This document shows positions 44,704-54,097 of a stretch of 64,000 nucleotides of DNA, piece by piece. Both the position numbers and the translations under genes were made by a program. Within the stretch, counting starts at the first letter, position 1; each line of letters opens with the position of its first letter. The notes beneath the pieces are model-generated. The model saw only the letters and a program-made list of their open reading frames with translations, was not told the origin of the DNA and searched no databases. Source of the DNA: CAVVZJ01 sp963752755 (GTDB lineage Bacteria; Planctomycetota; Planctomycetia; Isosphaerales; Isosphaeraceae); assembly GCA_963752755.1 (NCBI GenBank), contig CAVVZJ010000017.1, forward strand, positions 186,001-250,000. Reading direction: 5' to 3'.

Positions 44704-47337
44704 ATGAATGTCCTCTTCGATGTGACCAAGGAGCGGTCCGCTCCTTCACCCCGACGGGAGTGGGACCTAGCTCGCCCCCGTCTCAGGGGTATCATCCTCG
44801 CCTTGGCCCTCGTGGTTGCGACGATCGCGGGTGCGAACGCGGGGGACATGGACGGGGCCAGGCGGACCTTTGACGAGCAGATCCGGCCGATCCTGGAAGA
44901 CTACTGCTATTCCTGCCACGGCTACGGCATCAAGAAGGGTGGCCTCTCCCTCGACGGCCCCGGCCAGGGCCGACCAGCCGACGCGGAACGCTGGTGGGCC
45001 GTGTTCCGGAACGTGCGGGCCGGCCTCATGCCACCGGCCGGCGCACCCCGTCTGTCGGAGTTCGATCAGCAGGTCCTCGAAGGCTGGATCAAGACCAGGG
45101 CGTTCGGCCTCGATCCCGAGAACCCGGATCCTGGCCATCTCACCCTCCGCCGGCTCAACCGGGTGGAGTACCGGAACACGGTCCGCGACCTCATGGGCGT
45201 GGACTACGAGACGAACACGGAGTTCCCTCCCGACGACACCGGCCATGGTTTTGACAACATGGCGGATGTCCTCACCGTGTCGCCTCTGCTGATGGAGAAG
45301 TACCTTGCCGCCGCGAAGTCCATCGTCGCTCAGGCGGTACCGACGGCGCCGTGGGTCATCGAGGAGGCGAAGCTCGACGGCCGCTCCTTCCAGTCAGCCG
45401 GGGGCAGCGTTGAGGGCGCGGAACAGGGCCCCCGGTCACTCTCGTACTACGAGCCGGCCTCGGTGACGAAGCCCTTTATCGCAAAGCACCCGGGTCGATA
45501 CCAACTGGTCCTCGACTTTTCGGCCGGCGAGACGGAGGCATTCGGCCCTGATTTTAACAAGTGCCGGGTCCTACTCCGCGGCGACGGCCGTGAGCTATTC
45601 CGGCGTGATCTCGGCCGGGAGGAGGACATGCCGTTCCGGTATCGATTCAACGTCGATTGGGGCGAGGGGGAACATGAGCTGACCCTCGCCCTCCGGCCGT
45701 TGACGCCGAACGAGAAGAGACGCCGAGGCCTGGAGGTCCGGTTCGACTCGCTGACCGTGCGCGGGCCTCTGCAGGAGCAGTTCTGGGTTCGGCCGGCAAA
45801 TTACGAGCGCTTCTTTCCGGGTAATGTGCCTGAGGGGGCCTCGGAACGCAGACTCCACGCACGCTCCCTGCTGAGGGACTTCACCCTCAAGGCGTTCCGC
45901 CGCCCTCCGGATGAGGACACGCTCGACCGCCTCGTGGCGTTCGCCGAGCGCGAATACTCCCGGCCGAGGAGCACCTTCGAGGCGGGCCTCGCTCAGGCGA
46001 TGGCGGCCGTGCTGGCGTCCCCGAGATTCCTCTTCCGCCTGGAAGGGTTCGAGGAGGGATCGTCGGAAACTTATCCCCTCATCGACGAGTACGCGCTGGC
46101 CTCGCGACTGTCGTACTTCCTCTGGTCGTCCATGCCCGATGAGGAGCTATTCCGGCTCGCCGAACGGCACGAACTCAGGAAAAACCTGCACGCCCAGGTC
46201 CGGCGCATGCTCGACGACCCGCGCTCCGAGGAGTTCGTCCGGAACTTCGTGGGACAATGGCTTCAGGCACGCGACCTAGAGACGGTCCAGATCCACGCCT
46301 TCGACGTAATCCGGCGCGATCGGCCGCGCACCGCCGACGCGGAGCGGGCCGGCGCCCGCTGGCGAGAGCTGGGCCGGAGGGACCCGCAGACGCTCTCGGA
46401 CGACGAGAAGACAGAATGGAGACGCGTCCGGGCTGCCTATTTCCAGTCCTTTCGCACCTTCCGAGAGTCGGAGCTCACGGAAGCACTGCGCCTGGCCATG
46501 AGGCGCGAGACGGAGATGCTCTTCGGCCTCGTCGTACGGGAAAACCGGGATATCCGGGAGCTCCTGGACGCCGATTACGCGTTCCTGAACGAGCGCCTGG
46601 CCAGGCATTACAGAATCGACGGCGTCGAGGGCGACGAGATGCGCCTGGTTGCTCTCCCCCCCGGGAGCCCTCGCGGCGGAATCCTCACTCAGGGGACCGT
46701 TCTGGCGGTGACTTCGAACCCGAACCGGACCTCGCCCGTGAAGCGCGGACTGTTCATCCTGGAGAACATCCTGGGGATGCCCCCACCTCCACCGCCGCCG
46801 AACATCCCACCGCTGGAAAACGCCAATCATCATCCCGGAGGCCGCCCCGCGACGCTACGCGAGGCCCTCCGGAGGCATCGCGAAAACCCTTCGTGCCGCT
46901 CCTGCCACGACCGGATGGACCCCCTCGGACTGGCCCTGGAGAACTTCAACGCGCTCGGGCAGTGGCGGGATCGCGAGCGAGACCAGCCCATCGATGCGTC
47001 GGGAACTCTCCTCAGCGGCGAGTCGTTCTCGGACGTCCGGAAGTTGAAGCGCATCCTGGCCGAGGGGCATCGTCGCGAGTTCTATCGTTGTCTTAGCGAG
47101 AAGATGTTTGTCTATGCCATTGGGCGTGGCCTCACCTATCAAGACGTGGCGACAATGGATACGATCCTTGAGCGCCTCGAGCGCGAGGACGGTCGCGCGG
47201 GCGCGTTGATCCTCGGAATCGTCGAATCGGCGCCGTTCCAGAGATGCCGGAGGCCGTCGGAGGAGAGTCCGAGGGATCCGTCCACCCAGGCAACGGCCCA
47301 CGTCAGACCCAGCCTCGAACCGAGGACGCAGCCATGA
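44704..47337 (+). CDS. Planctomycete diheme cytochrome, DUF1587-DUF1595-DUF1592-DUF1588-DUF1585 protein
   Basis: An 877-residue exported protein. The signal/anchor is at 28-47 (RGIILALALVVATIAGANAG). A PSCyt1-type haem site CYSCH is at residues 68-72 (YCYSCHGYGIKKGGLSLDG). Then follow DUF1587 (about 130-195, LRRLNRVEYRNTVRDLMGVD), a carbohydrate-binding-like insert (230-355), DUF1595 (about 375-440), DUF1592 (about 450-580, DEYALASRLSYFLWSSMPDE), DUF1588 with a second haem site CRSCH and DRMDPLGLALENF, and DUF1585 at the end. The family is greatly expanded in Planctomycetes; its biochemical role is not established. The stop overlaps the DUF1552 start (ATGA), so the pair is translationally coupled. 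Confidence 0.9.
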   Translation: MNVLFDVTKERSAPSPRREWDLARPRLRGIILALALVVATIAGANAGDMDGARRTFDEQIRPILEDYCYSCHGYGIKKGGLSLDGPGQGRPADAERWWAVFRNVRAGLMPPAGAPRLSEFDQQVLEGWIKTRAFGLDPENPDPGHLTLRRLNRVEYRNTVRDLMGVDYETNTEFPPDDTGHGFDNMADVLTVSPLLMEKYLAAAKSIVAQAVPTAPWVIEEAKLDGRSFQSAGGSVEGAEQGPRSLSYYEPASVTKPFIAKHPGRYQLVLDFSAGETEAFGPDFNKCRVLLRGDGRELFRRDLGREEDMPFRYRFNVDWGEGEHELTLALRPLTPNEKRRRGLEVRFDSLTVRGPLQEQFWVRPANYERFFPGNVPEGASERRLHARSLLRDFTLKAFRRPPDEDTLDRLVAFAEREYSRPRSTFEAGLAQAMAAVLASPRFLFRLEGFEEGSSETYPLIDEYALASRLSYFLWSSMPDEELFRLAERHELRKNLHAQVRRMLDDPRSEEFVRNFVGQWLQARDLETVQIHAFDVIRRDRPRTADAERAGARWRELGRRDPQTLSDDEKTEWRRVRAAYFQSFRTFRESELTEALRLAMRRETEMLFGLVVRENRDIRELLDADYAFLNERLARHYRIDGVEGDEMRLVALPPGSPRGGILTQGTVLAVTSNPNRTSPVKRGLFILENILGMPPPPPPPNIPPLENANHHPGGRPATLREALRRHRENPSCRSCHDRMDPLGLALENFNALGQWRDRERDQPIDASGTLLSGESFSDVRKLKRILAEGHRREFYRCLSEKMFVYAIGRGLTYQDVATMDTILERLEREDGRAGALILGIVESAPFQRCRRPSEESPRDPSTQATAHVRPSLEPRTQP

Positions 47338-48758
47338 GCGCAACGGACCCGGCGGGAATGGGCCCGAACCGCAGGCGTGGGGGCCTCAGCCGCCGCCTCT
47401 TCCTGCGCGGGGCGGGCGTCGCCGTCGCGTTGCCGGTTCTGGCGTCACTGCGCCCGACACGCTGGCTTGCCTCGACCCCGCGCGGCCCGGCCTCCGTCTC
47501 CGGAGACGTGGGTGCCACCCCGACGGGCGCGCCGCTCCGCGCAGCCTTCGTCTATGTCCCCAACGGCACCATCCCCGACGCCTGGTGGCCATCAAGTCGG
47601 GGAACGAACTTCGCGCTCAGCCGCACGCTCCGGCCCCTGGAGCGGGTCAAGGGGATGATCCAAGTCCTCGGCGGCCTCGACCATCAGACCGCCGACGCCG
47701 GGCCGGGCGGTATCGACGGCTCCGGCCACCATGCGCACGCCAACGGCACGTTCCTGACCGGCGTGCGGCTCCGAAAGAGCCCGACTGACATCCACGCCGG
47801 GATCTCCATCGACCAGGTGCTCGCGCGTCACGTCGGCTCGCGCACCCGGTTTGCCTCCCTGGAGCTCGGCTGCGACTCCGAACGCAAGACCGGCGCCTGC
47901 GATTCCGGCTACTCGTGCGCCTACCAGTACAACCTGTCCTGGAGCTCGCCCACCACGCCCGTGCCACCGGAGAACAACCCACGTCTGCTTTTCGAGCGAC
48001 TTTTCGGGGCCGGGACCCCCAACGAACGACGGCTGAACCTCCAGAGGCGCCGGCAGGAGCAGCGCTCCCTCCTCGACTTCCTCCTCGACGACGCTCGCTC
48101 CCTGCAACGCCAGCTCAACCCAGAGGATCGGGGCAAGCTGGACGAATACTTCTCGAGCGTGCGCGAGGTCGAGATGGGTATCGAGCAGGCCGAACACCTC
48201 GGGGAGCCTACGGACCCGGGTATCGAGTCGCCCCCGGGCATCCCCTCGGACTTTGCAGAGTACGTCCAGCTCATGTTCGACATGCTCTTCCTCGCGTTTC
48301 AGACCGACTCCGCCCGCGTGGCATCGTTCCTGGTCACTCACGAAGGCAGCAATCGCTCCTTCAACCACATCGGGATTCCCGAGGGCCACCACGACCTGTC
48401 GCACCACAAGAACCTGCCGGATCGGGTCGAAAAAGTGGCCAGGATCGACATGTGGTACATCGAGCAATTCGCCAGGTTCCTGGAGAAGCTCGACGCCGCG
48501 AAGGATGCCGACGGTCGTTCCCTGCTGTTCAACTCGATGATCCTGTACGGCAGCGGCTGCGCCGATGGCAACACACACTCGCACACGAACCTCCCCTTGC
48601 TCCTGGCCGGAGCCGGAGGCTCGATACTCTCGCCCGGCCGCCACATCCATTTCGGCTCCCGACCGGCGACGAACCTGTTCCTCGGTCTCGCAGATCGATT
48701 CGGGGTCAAGGGGCTGGATCGCTTTGGAGACTCCAGCGGTCGCCTTGAGGATCTGTGA
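47334..48758 (+). CDS. DUF1552 protein with Tat signal
   Basis: A 474-residue exported protein. The twin-arginine signal is RRLFLRGAGVAVALPVLASL (residues 20-39). The body has the DUF1552 hallmarks: FVYVPNGTIPDAWWPS, RPLERVKGMIQVLGGLDHQT, GHHAHANGTFLTGV, ISIDQVLARHVG and RFASLELGCDS. The end has ILYGSGCADGNTHSHTNLPL and LLAGAGG, resembling the DUF1501/alkaline-phosphatase-like fold. It nearly always accompanies a DUF1592-type cytochrome in planctomycetes, as here. Start ATG 47334 overlaps the upstream stop. Function unknown; export as a folded, possibly cofactor-bound protein is inferred from the Tat signal. Confidence 0.9.
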   Translation: MSATDPAGMGPNRRRGGLSRRLFLRGAGVAVALPVLASLRPTRWLASTPRGPASVSGDVGATPTGAPLRAAFVYVPNGTIPDAWWPSSRGTNFALSRTLRPLERVKGMIQVLGGLDHQTADAGPGGIDGSGHHAHANGTFLTGVRLRKSPTDIHAGISIDQVLARHVGSRTRFASLELGCDSERKTGACDSGYSCAYQYNLSWSSPTTPVPPENNPRLLFERLFGAGTPNERRLNLQRRRQEQRSLLDFLLDDARSLQRQLNPEDRGKLDEYFSSVREVEMGIEQAEHLGEPTDPGIESPPGIPSDFAEYVQLMFDMLFLAFQTDSARVASFLVTHEGSNRSFNHIGIPEGHHDLSHHKNLPDRVEKVARIDMWYIEQFARFLEKLDAAKDADGRSLLFNSMILYGSGCADGNTHSHTNLPLLLAGAGGSILSPGRHIHFGSRPATNLFLGLADRFGVKGLDRFGDSSGRLEDL

Positions 48759-48893
48759 TGCCCCTCAGCGGCTCGATGGCCTGGAGAGGGAGGCGGAAGC
48801 GACTGCGACGACCCGGAGATTCGCCCGCTGGAGGAACGCCCAGCCCAGGTTACACCGGCACCAAGTTGGGTTAAGCCATGGAGTTTTGCAAAG

Positions 48894-50133
48894 TCAGGAT
48901 AGGCCCAATTGGGCTACCACATGATCAAACGGCCGCTCCTTCTCCGTCACCTGCTCGATCACCCAGGCCAGTGTGGTGCGCAGGTTCTCCCGGAGCATCG
49001 CCCGCCAGGCTTCGCCGATGGTCGTCAGCCGATGGAGCGCCCATTCACACGCACGGCCCTGTCGCAACTGGCTCATCCGGAGACTGTACGCCAGCATCAC
49101 CAGGTCCATGTGCCGGGTCTGGCCCTGGACATCACGCAGCTGACAGTCGCCCAGTCCGAGTTGTTGCTTGCCGTCCCGATGAACGGTCTCCGTACCCGTC
49201 CAGCGATGCCGGTACGCCCGCACGATCCGACTCACTTCCCAGGTGATCCGATTGGTCACGAGGATCTTGCAGGGTTCCGCATCGTTCCTGTACCGCCAGA
49301 TGAGCACGATCCGGACCTTGTGCTTCACATCCGGGATACGCATCGTCGCTGTGAAGTACCATTGCCGCTTGTCGCCGATCCGCATCTCCTTGCGGTCGCT
49401 CGCGGCGATCGAGGCCGCCAACTCGCTGGCCTTGATGATCTTCCCCTTCCACTCCAGCTTGCGGTTGAATTTCAGGTCACCGACGTAGCCCCGGGGCTGC
49501 CCGAAGTGGTCCTTCTTCTCATCGATGTGGTTCAGGACCGGGGCCTTGGTGAAGTACGAGTCGATGGCGAACGTCGCCGGGGATCTTCTGTTCGCACACC
49601 CAGTCGACCAACTCGCAGCACAAGACGGTGGGGTTCCGAAACGGCTCCCCCATCGCCTCGCAGATCTCCGGCTTGCGGAACAGCCGGAACTCCAGAGGAT
49701 AGTGCTTGCCGCTGGTGCCGACGTAGTCGGCGAAGAGGTAGTCCTGGGCGATCTTGTTCCGCTCCTCGGCGTGGTCCCAGAACCACCCGGCGTCGGGGAT
49801 CAGGAGGCCGTCACGGTCGACCAAGGTGTTGTCGATGGGGAGGACCCCGTGGTCGCTGGAGCGAGTCGAGGAGTCTTTCTGGAGCTCGTCCAGGCGACGC
49901 CGGTTGAGGGCCTGGACGTCCCACTCCGCTTCGGTGAGGTACCGGTTGAGGCAGGATTGGTCCGTGGTCACGGCGAACTCATGGTTGATGCCGAGCACGG
50001 TCTTCCGCTCGGCGACCATCAAACCGGTGAGATACTCGGCGAAGTGCCGCCGCTGGCATTCGTTGTGGAAGAGGTCGCCGTACGTGGCCACGGCGTCCTG
50101 CACGCCCTGGGGAAACTCGATGATTCCTGGCAT
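48894..50133 (-). pseudogene. IS701-family transposase with one frameshift
   Basis: The start is clear: MPGIIEFPQGVQDAVATYGD, RRHFAEYLTGLMVAERKTVL and HGVLPIDNTLVDRDGLLIPD (first Asp). The frame breaks near 49577 after VCEQKIPGD. Shifting restores IDSYFTKAPVLNHIDEKKDH, GYVGDLKFNRKLEWKGKIIK, then RKEMRIGDKRQWYFTATMRI, KILVTNRITWEVSRIVRAYR and HRWTGTETVHRDGKQQLGLG (Glu) down to the stop at 48894. Restored length is about 412 residues. TTTGCAAA occurs near both outer ends (about 48887 and 50222), a possible but weak terminal repeat. A 6-bp hairpin with loop TTTT (50195-50210) lies upstream of the start. Confidence 0.82.
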
Positions 50134-50268
50134 GAGCAGGTGCTACTGACTCCATTTGCGCCAGGCGAAAAAGCGACAAAAACGCTTCCATCCTCCCTGT
50201 TTTTACAGGGCGCGGGGGCAGTTTGCAAAGGACCAGTTAAGACTGCACTTTCCGGGAGATCATGTATG

Positions 50269-50447
50269 TCACGCGGCCAGGCTGAGCAGCCTATCGGCCG
50301 TCGCCTGAATCTCCAACTCGGTCACCCCGGGGCGGAGAACCGCTCGGATTTCCTCGCCCCGCAGCGCCCGCCGCCAAGCGCGGCGCTTGTCCGCGTGGCT
50401 CGGGCGGCGAGTCGGGCTGTCCCACGGCGACGCCGAACGGTCTACCA
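50269..50447 (-). pseudogene. Transposase C-terminal fragment (short copy)
   Basis: VDRSASPWDSPTRRPSHADK, RRAWRRALRGEEIRAVLRPG, VTELEIQATADRLLSLAA and the stop match the end of the longer fragment at 57960-58308 almost residue for residue. The upstream part of the frame is antisense to the ISAzo13 gene and not coding. Both fragments share the sequence CTTTCCGGGA just outside the stop, probably an element end. Confidence 0.6.
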
Positions 50448-50502
50448 GGAGCCGTTCCAAAATAAGTTGGTGAATTTGCCGCACCAGGCATAGGATGTCG
50501 GG

Positions 50503-51726
50503 ATGGTCACCGACGAAGCGATCCCTACAGTGCGAAGGAAGTATCAAGCTCTGTCCCGGATCATGGACGAGCGGATGCGGCGGCGTTGGGCGGCCAGTGA
50601 AGCACTCGCCCTCGGCTGGGGCGGGATCACGGCCGTCGCCGAGGCCACGGGGCTGTCGCAGACCACGATCCGGGCGGGTATCGCCGAGTGCCAGTCCCCC
50701 GAGGCTCCTTCGACCAACCCCGCCCCCGAGCCTCATGTCCGCAGCCCGGGTGAGGGGAGGAAGCGGCTCGCCCAGGAGGACCGGACGCTCCTCGAGGACC
50801 TGGAGACTCTCGTCAACCCCTCGACCCGAGGAGACCCCCAGTCGCCGTTGCTCTGGACCTGCAAGAGCCCCCGGAATCTGGCGGAGGCCCTGATCGGCCA
50901 AGGTCATCAGGTCAGCCACCCGACGGTAGCCCGGTTGCTCCGGGCGATGGGCTCCAACCTCCAGGTTAACCGCAAGACCCGGGAGGGGGCCTCCCCCCCC
51001 GACCGGGACGCCCAGTTCGAGTACATCGCCAAGCAGGTCCGCTCCTTCCAGAGGCGAGGCCAGCCTGTGGTCTCGGTGGACACGAAGAAGAAGGAACGGG
51101 TCGGGGACTTCAAGAACGCCGGGCGGGAATGGCAGCCCGAGGGGTCGCCGGAGGAGGTCCGGTGCCAGGACTTCATCGACAAGGCCCTGGGCAAGGTCGC
51201 CCCCTCCGGCGTCTACGACCAGACGCCCAACGAGGGCTGGGTCAGCGTCGGGATCGACCACGACACCGCCCGGTTCGCCGCCGCGACGCTGCGTCGATGG
51301 TGGTCCAACATGGGACGACGGGTCTACCCCCGGGCGACCGACCTGCTGGTGACTGCGGACGGGGGCGGGAGCAACGGCCGCCGCTCCCGGCTGGGGAAGG
51401 TCGCCTTGCAAGGGCTCGCCGACGCGATCGGCCTGCGGATCGCCGTGTGCCACTTCCCGCCGGGCACGAGCCAGTGGAACACGATCGAGCACCGGATGTT
51501 CTGCCACATCACCGAGAACTGGCGGGGCCGCCCGCTGGTGAGCCGTGAGGTTGTGGTCAACCTGATCGGCAGCACGAAGACCAGGACCGGCTTGGAGATC
51601 AAGGCCGAGTTGGACGGGGGCAGCTATCCGGTGGGCCGGGAGGTGACTGAGCAGCAGATGGAAAGCCTTTCGATCAAACGAGAGAAGTTCCACGGCGAGT
51701 GGAACTACACAATTAGGCCGAGATAG
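50503..51726 (+). CDS. ISAzo13-family transposase (Rhodopirellula-type DDE)
   Basis: A 407-residue intact transposase. N-terminal HTH (IMDERMRRRWAASEALALGW, GGITAVAEATGLSQTTIRAG). The DDE domain has PVVSVDTKKKERVGDFKNAG (Asp), DLLVTADGGGSNGRRSRLGK (Asp) and GTSQWNTIEHRMFCHITENW (Glu). These are the ISAzo13 signatures. The start could be GTG 50503 (MVTDEAIPTVRRKYQALSRI). The stop is followed by an AT-rich palindrome ACAATATATTGT (51734-51745) that may be part of the element end. Confidence 0.92.
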   Translation: MVTDEAIPTVRRKYQALSRIMDERMRRRWAASEALALGWGGITAVAEATGLSQTTIRAGIAECQSPEAPSTNPAPEPHVRSPGEGRKRLAQEDRTLLEDLETLVNPSTRGDPQSPLLWTCKSPRNLAEALIGQGHQVSHPTVARLLRAMGSNLQVNRKTREGASPPDRDAQFEYIAKQVRSFQRRGQPVVSVDTKKKERVGDFKNAGREWQPEGSPEEVRCQDFIDKALGKVAPSGVYDQTPNEGWVSVGIDHDTARFAAATLRRWWSNMGRRVYPRATDLLVTADGGGSNGRRSRLGKVALQGLADAIGLRIAVCHFPPGTSQWNTIEHRMFCHITENWRGRPLVSREVVVNLIGSTKTRTGLEIKAELDGGSYPVGREVTEQQMESLSIKREKFHGEWNYTIRPR

Positions 51727-51759
51727 TAAACGGACAATATATTGTGGCGAGATGCCTTA

Positions 51760-52665
51760 GAGCGTCTAACAAAACCTCCAGGGTTGCTGGTCTTCGGCAT
51801 GCCGATCGCTCGTTGTCTTCTCGGTCCGAGTGACCAGGAGATTTCCACCATGGCCAAGCCCATCCTGCCCGATGAACTCTGGGAAGTCGTCGGCCCGCTC
51901 TTACCGCCGCTGCCGCCGCCGAGCCCCAAGGGGGGACGCCCCCCCGTCGGCAATCGCGAGGCCTTGACCGGGATTCTCTTCGTGCTGAAGACCGGCATCC
52001 CCTGGGAGGACCTGCCGTGTGAGATGGGCTGCGGCTCGGGGATGACCTGCTGGCGACGCCTGCGCGACTGGCAGGCCGACGGCACCTGGGACCGGATCTA
52101 CCGGGTCCTGCTGGCCCGGCTCCGCGGGGCCGACAAGATCGATGGGTCGCGGGCCCTGATCGATAGCTCCTCGGTCCGCGCCGCCTATGGTGGCGGGGCC
52201 ACCGGCCCCAGCCCGGTGGACCGGGGCAAGCCGGGCAGCAAGCATCACGTCCTCACCGACGCCTCGGGCATCCCGATGGCCGTGAGCGGGACGGCCGCCA
52301 ACCGCAACGACATCTCCGAATTCGCGCCGCTGTTCCGCAAGATCCCGGCGGTGGCGGGCAAGGTCGGCCGCCCGCGGAAGCGTCCCGACGCCCTGCAGGG
52401 GGACCTGGCCTACGACTCGGAGCCACACCGTCAGGGGCTGCGGGAATTGGGGATCGAGCCGATCTTGCCGGAGAAGGGTATCGATGACGAATCGGGTCTG
52501 GGAGAGACGCGGTGGCCAGTAGAGCGGACGCTGGCCTGGGTCCACCAGAACCGTCGGCTGCGCGTCCGCTACGAGAAACGGCCGGATATCCATCAGGCGT
52601 TCCTGACCTTAGCCTGCATCAAGATCTGTGCGAGTGCGCTATTCTCTGGGTTTTGTTAGACGCTC
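51760..52665 (+). mobile_element. Intact IS5-family element with TTA target duplication
   Basis: Ends GAGCGTCTAACAAAACC (51760-51776) and GGTTTTGTTAGACGCTC (52649-52665) are 17-bp perfect inverted repeats. TTA flanks both sides (51757-51759 and 52666-52668). The right-hand TTA is also the first part of the terminal repeat of the next ISAzo13 element, so this element inserted at its very edge. Confidence 0.88.
51850..52659 (+). CDS. IS5-family transposase
   Basis: A 269-residue intact single-frame IS5-type transposase. DUF4096 region: LPDELWEVVGPLLPPLPPPS, LTGILFVLKTGIPWEDLPCE. DDE: RALIDSSSVRAAYGGG (Asp), DALQGDLAYDSEPHRQGLRE (Asp), TRWPVERTLAWVHQNRRLRV (Glu). ATG 51850 fits the usual start MAKPILPDELW. 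The stop lies inside the right inverted repeat. Confidence 0.93.
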   Translation: MAKPILPDELWEVVGPLLPPLPPPSPKGGRPPVGNREALTGILFVLKTGIPWEDLPCEMGCGSGMTCWRRLRDWQADGTWDRIYRVLLARLRGADKIDGSRALIDSSSVRAAYGGGATGPSPVDRGKPGSKHHVLTDASGIPMAVSGTAANRNDISEFAPLFRKIPAVAGKVGRPRKRPDALQGDLAYDSEPHRQGLRELGIEPILPEKGIDDESGLGETRWPVERTLAWVHQNRRLRVRYEKRPDIHQAFLTLACIKICASALFSGFC

Positions 52666-52666
52666 T

Positions 52667-53969
52667 TAGGGGTTTGAAAGAACCTAAGCCGTCCGTCTCT
52701 TCTCCGGCCTCCCCAGGATCGAGACGAACCACTTCTCCAGGGTGGGCAGGCGGGTGATTCCCGACTCCAACGCCTCCATCTCCTCTCGGCCCAGCCTCAC
52801 CCCCTTGCTGTACTCCGCCTCGACCAGCACGACCTCGGGATGCCCGCCCTTCCAGGTCATCGACTCGGCGTAGCCGAGCACCGCCTCCACCGAGTCCAGC
52901 AACGCCCCGTTCCAGTGCAACTCCAGGATGCCCCAGCACCGCTCGATCGGGTTGTACTTGCTGTGATACGGCGGGTAGTACGTCAACTCGATGTCGAGCC
53001 GATACTCCCGGGCGAAGGCGACCATCCGCTTGAGGAACTGCGTGCGGCGGCTGTGGTTCTCCGGGCCGTTGTCCAGGTTCAGCACCAGCTTGGTGACCCC
53101 GGGGAAGCGGCCCCGGTGGGACTCCCACCAATCCTCCAGCCGATCTACGATGAAGTCGCTGGTGACCTTCGAGCGGGCCATGTAGAGCGTCCGGTCGTCG
53201 TGCTCGGGCAGGAAGATCCCGAAGGGCGTCAGCGTGGCCTCGGGCTTGAAGTCGTGGTCCGCCGCCTTGGTCCCGGTGCGGCTCCGGCTCCGGCGGGAGA
53301 ACGGCCCGACGTTGACCATGGCCTTGGCGTCGAGCGAGAGCCGCAGCGTGTCCCCGGCGGCGTCCGCCTGCTCGTTGACCGGCTTCACCTGCGCGAAGAT
53401 GGCGTCGGCCTCCGGGACTCGTATTGGGGGCGGCACTTGGCCACCTTGGTGAGCCGGTAGCCCAGCATGTTGAGCTTCGTGTTGATCGTCTGCGGGGTGG
53501 GCAGCTCCTCGTCGGTGTAGCCCTTCTCGGAGATCAACCGGCGTCGGACCTCGGCGGCACTGATGCGGACGACGAGCCGGTCGGTCTGGAACCTCGGGTC
53601 GGCCTGGCACTGGCCATCGACGACCTCCCGGATGTCGTCGAGCAGCCGGGGGAGGTGCTCCGCGGCGGGCTTGCGGCGGCGGGCCGAGAAGGCATCGACG
53701 CAGGTCATGCCGGAGCGGAGTTCGTGCGGGCCCTTGCGGATGGTGTCCCGGCACCAGCCGAGGTGCTCCATGGCCCAGCGCGGCCCGCCCCGGCCCATCG
53801 CCTGGACCGTCTGGGCCATGAAGCGCCGTCGCTGACCGCCCTGGAGGGCCTTGGCGGCATCGATCAGGACGGGGATCATCTCGGGGGAGGGTCGCATCTC
53901 CGTAAGCTCCTGGGCCTCCTGGTGTAGAGGCCCCAGGATACGGGCGACTTTCCTTCTTTCAAGCCCCTA
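52667..53969 (-). mobile_element. ISAzo13-family element
   Basis: TAGGGGTTTGAAAGAA (52667-52682) and TTCTTTCAAGCCCCTA (53954-53969) are 16-bp inverted ends with one mismatch. They enclose a minus-strand transposase gene. The region from 53970 to 54097 holds no recognisable gene. Confidence 0.78.
52684..53897 (-). pseudogene. ISAzo13-family transposase with one frameshift
   Basis: The N-terminal frame (53897 to about 53420) gives AAKALQGGQRRRFMAQTVQA, LGWCRDTIRKGPHELRSGMT, VRISAAEVRRRLISEKGYTD and PTPQTINTKLNMLGYRLTKV. After a shift near 53410 comes RVPEADAIFAQVKPVNEQAD, LRLSLDAKAMVNVGPFSRRS (Asp), VTKLVLNLDNGPENHSRRTQ (Asp) and YYPPYHSKYNPIERCWGILE (Glu), down to the stop. Restored length is about 404 residues. 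The lesion is a single base in CCCCCAATACG. It is only distantly similar to the ISAzo13 gene at 50503. Confidence 0.8.
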
Positions 53970-54097
53970 ACCCCGGCCGGTTCGCGACCGTCGAGGCGGG
54001 TGGGATTTACCCGCAGGATTTCGGTCAGCGGTTCCCGGTCTCCGGCTGCACGAACGTTTCCATGGAGACCTATCTCCAGTCCCCCGTCGATGCCGCA

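Noticed and set aside
44767..48709. Minus-strand frames opposite the cytochrome and DUF1552 genes
   Set aside because: No motifs; the plus-strand genes are complete and overlap ATGA.
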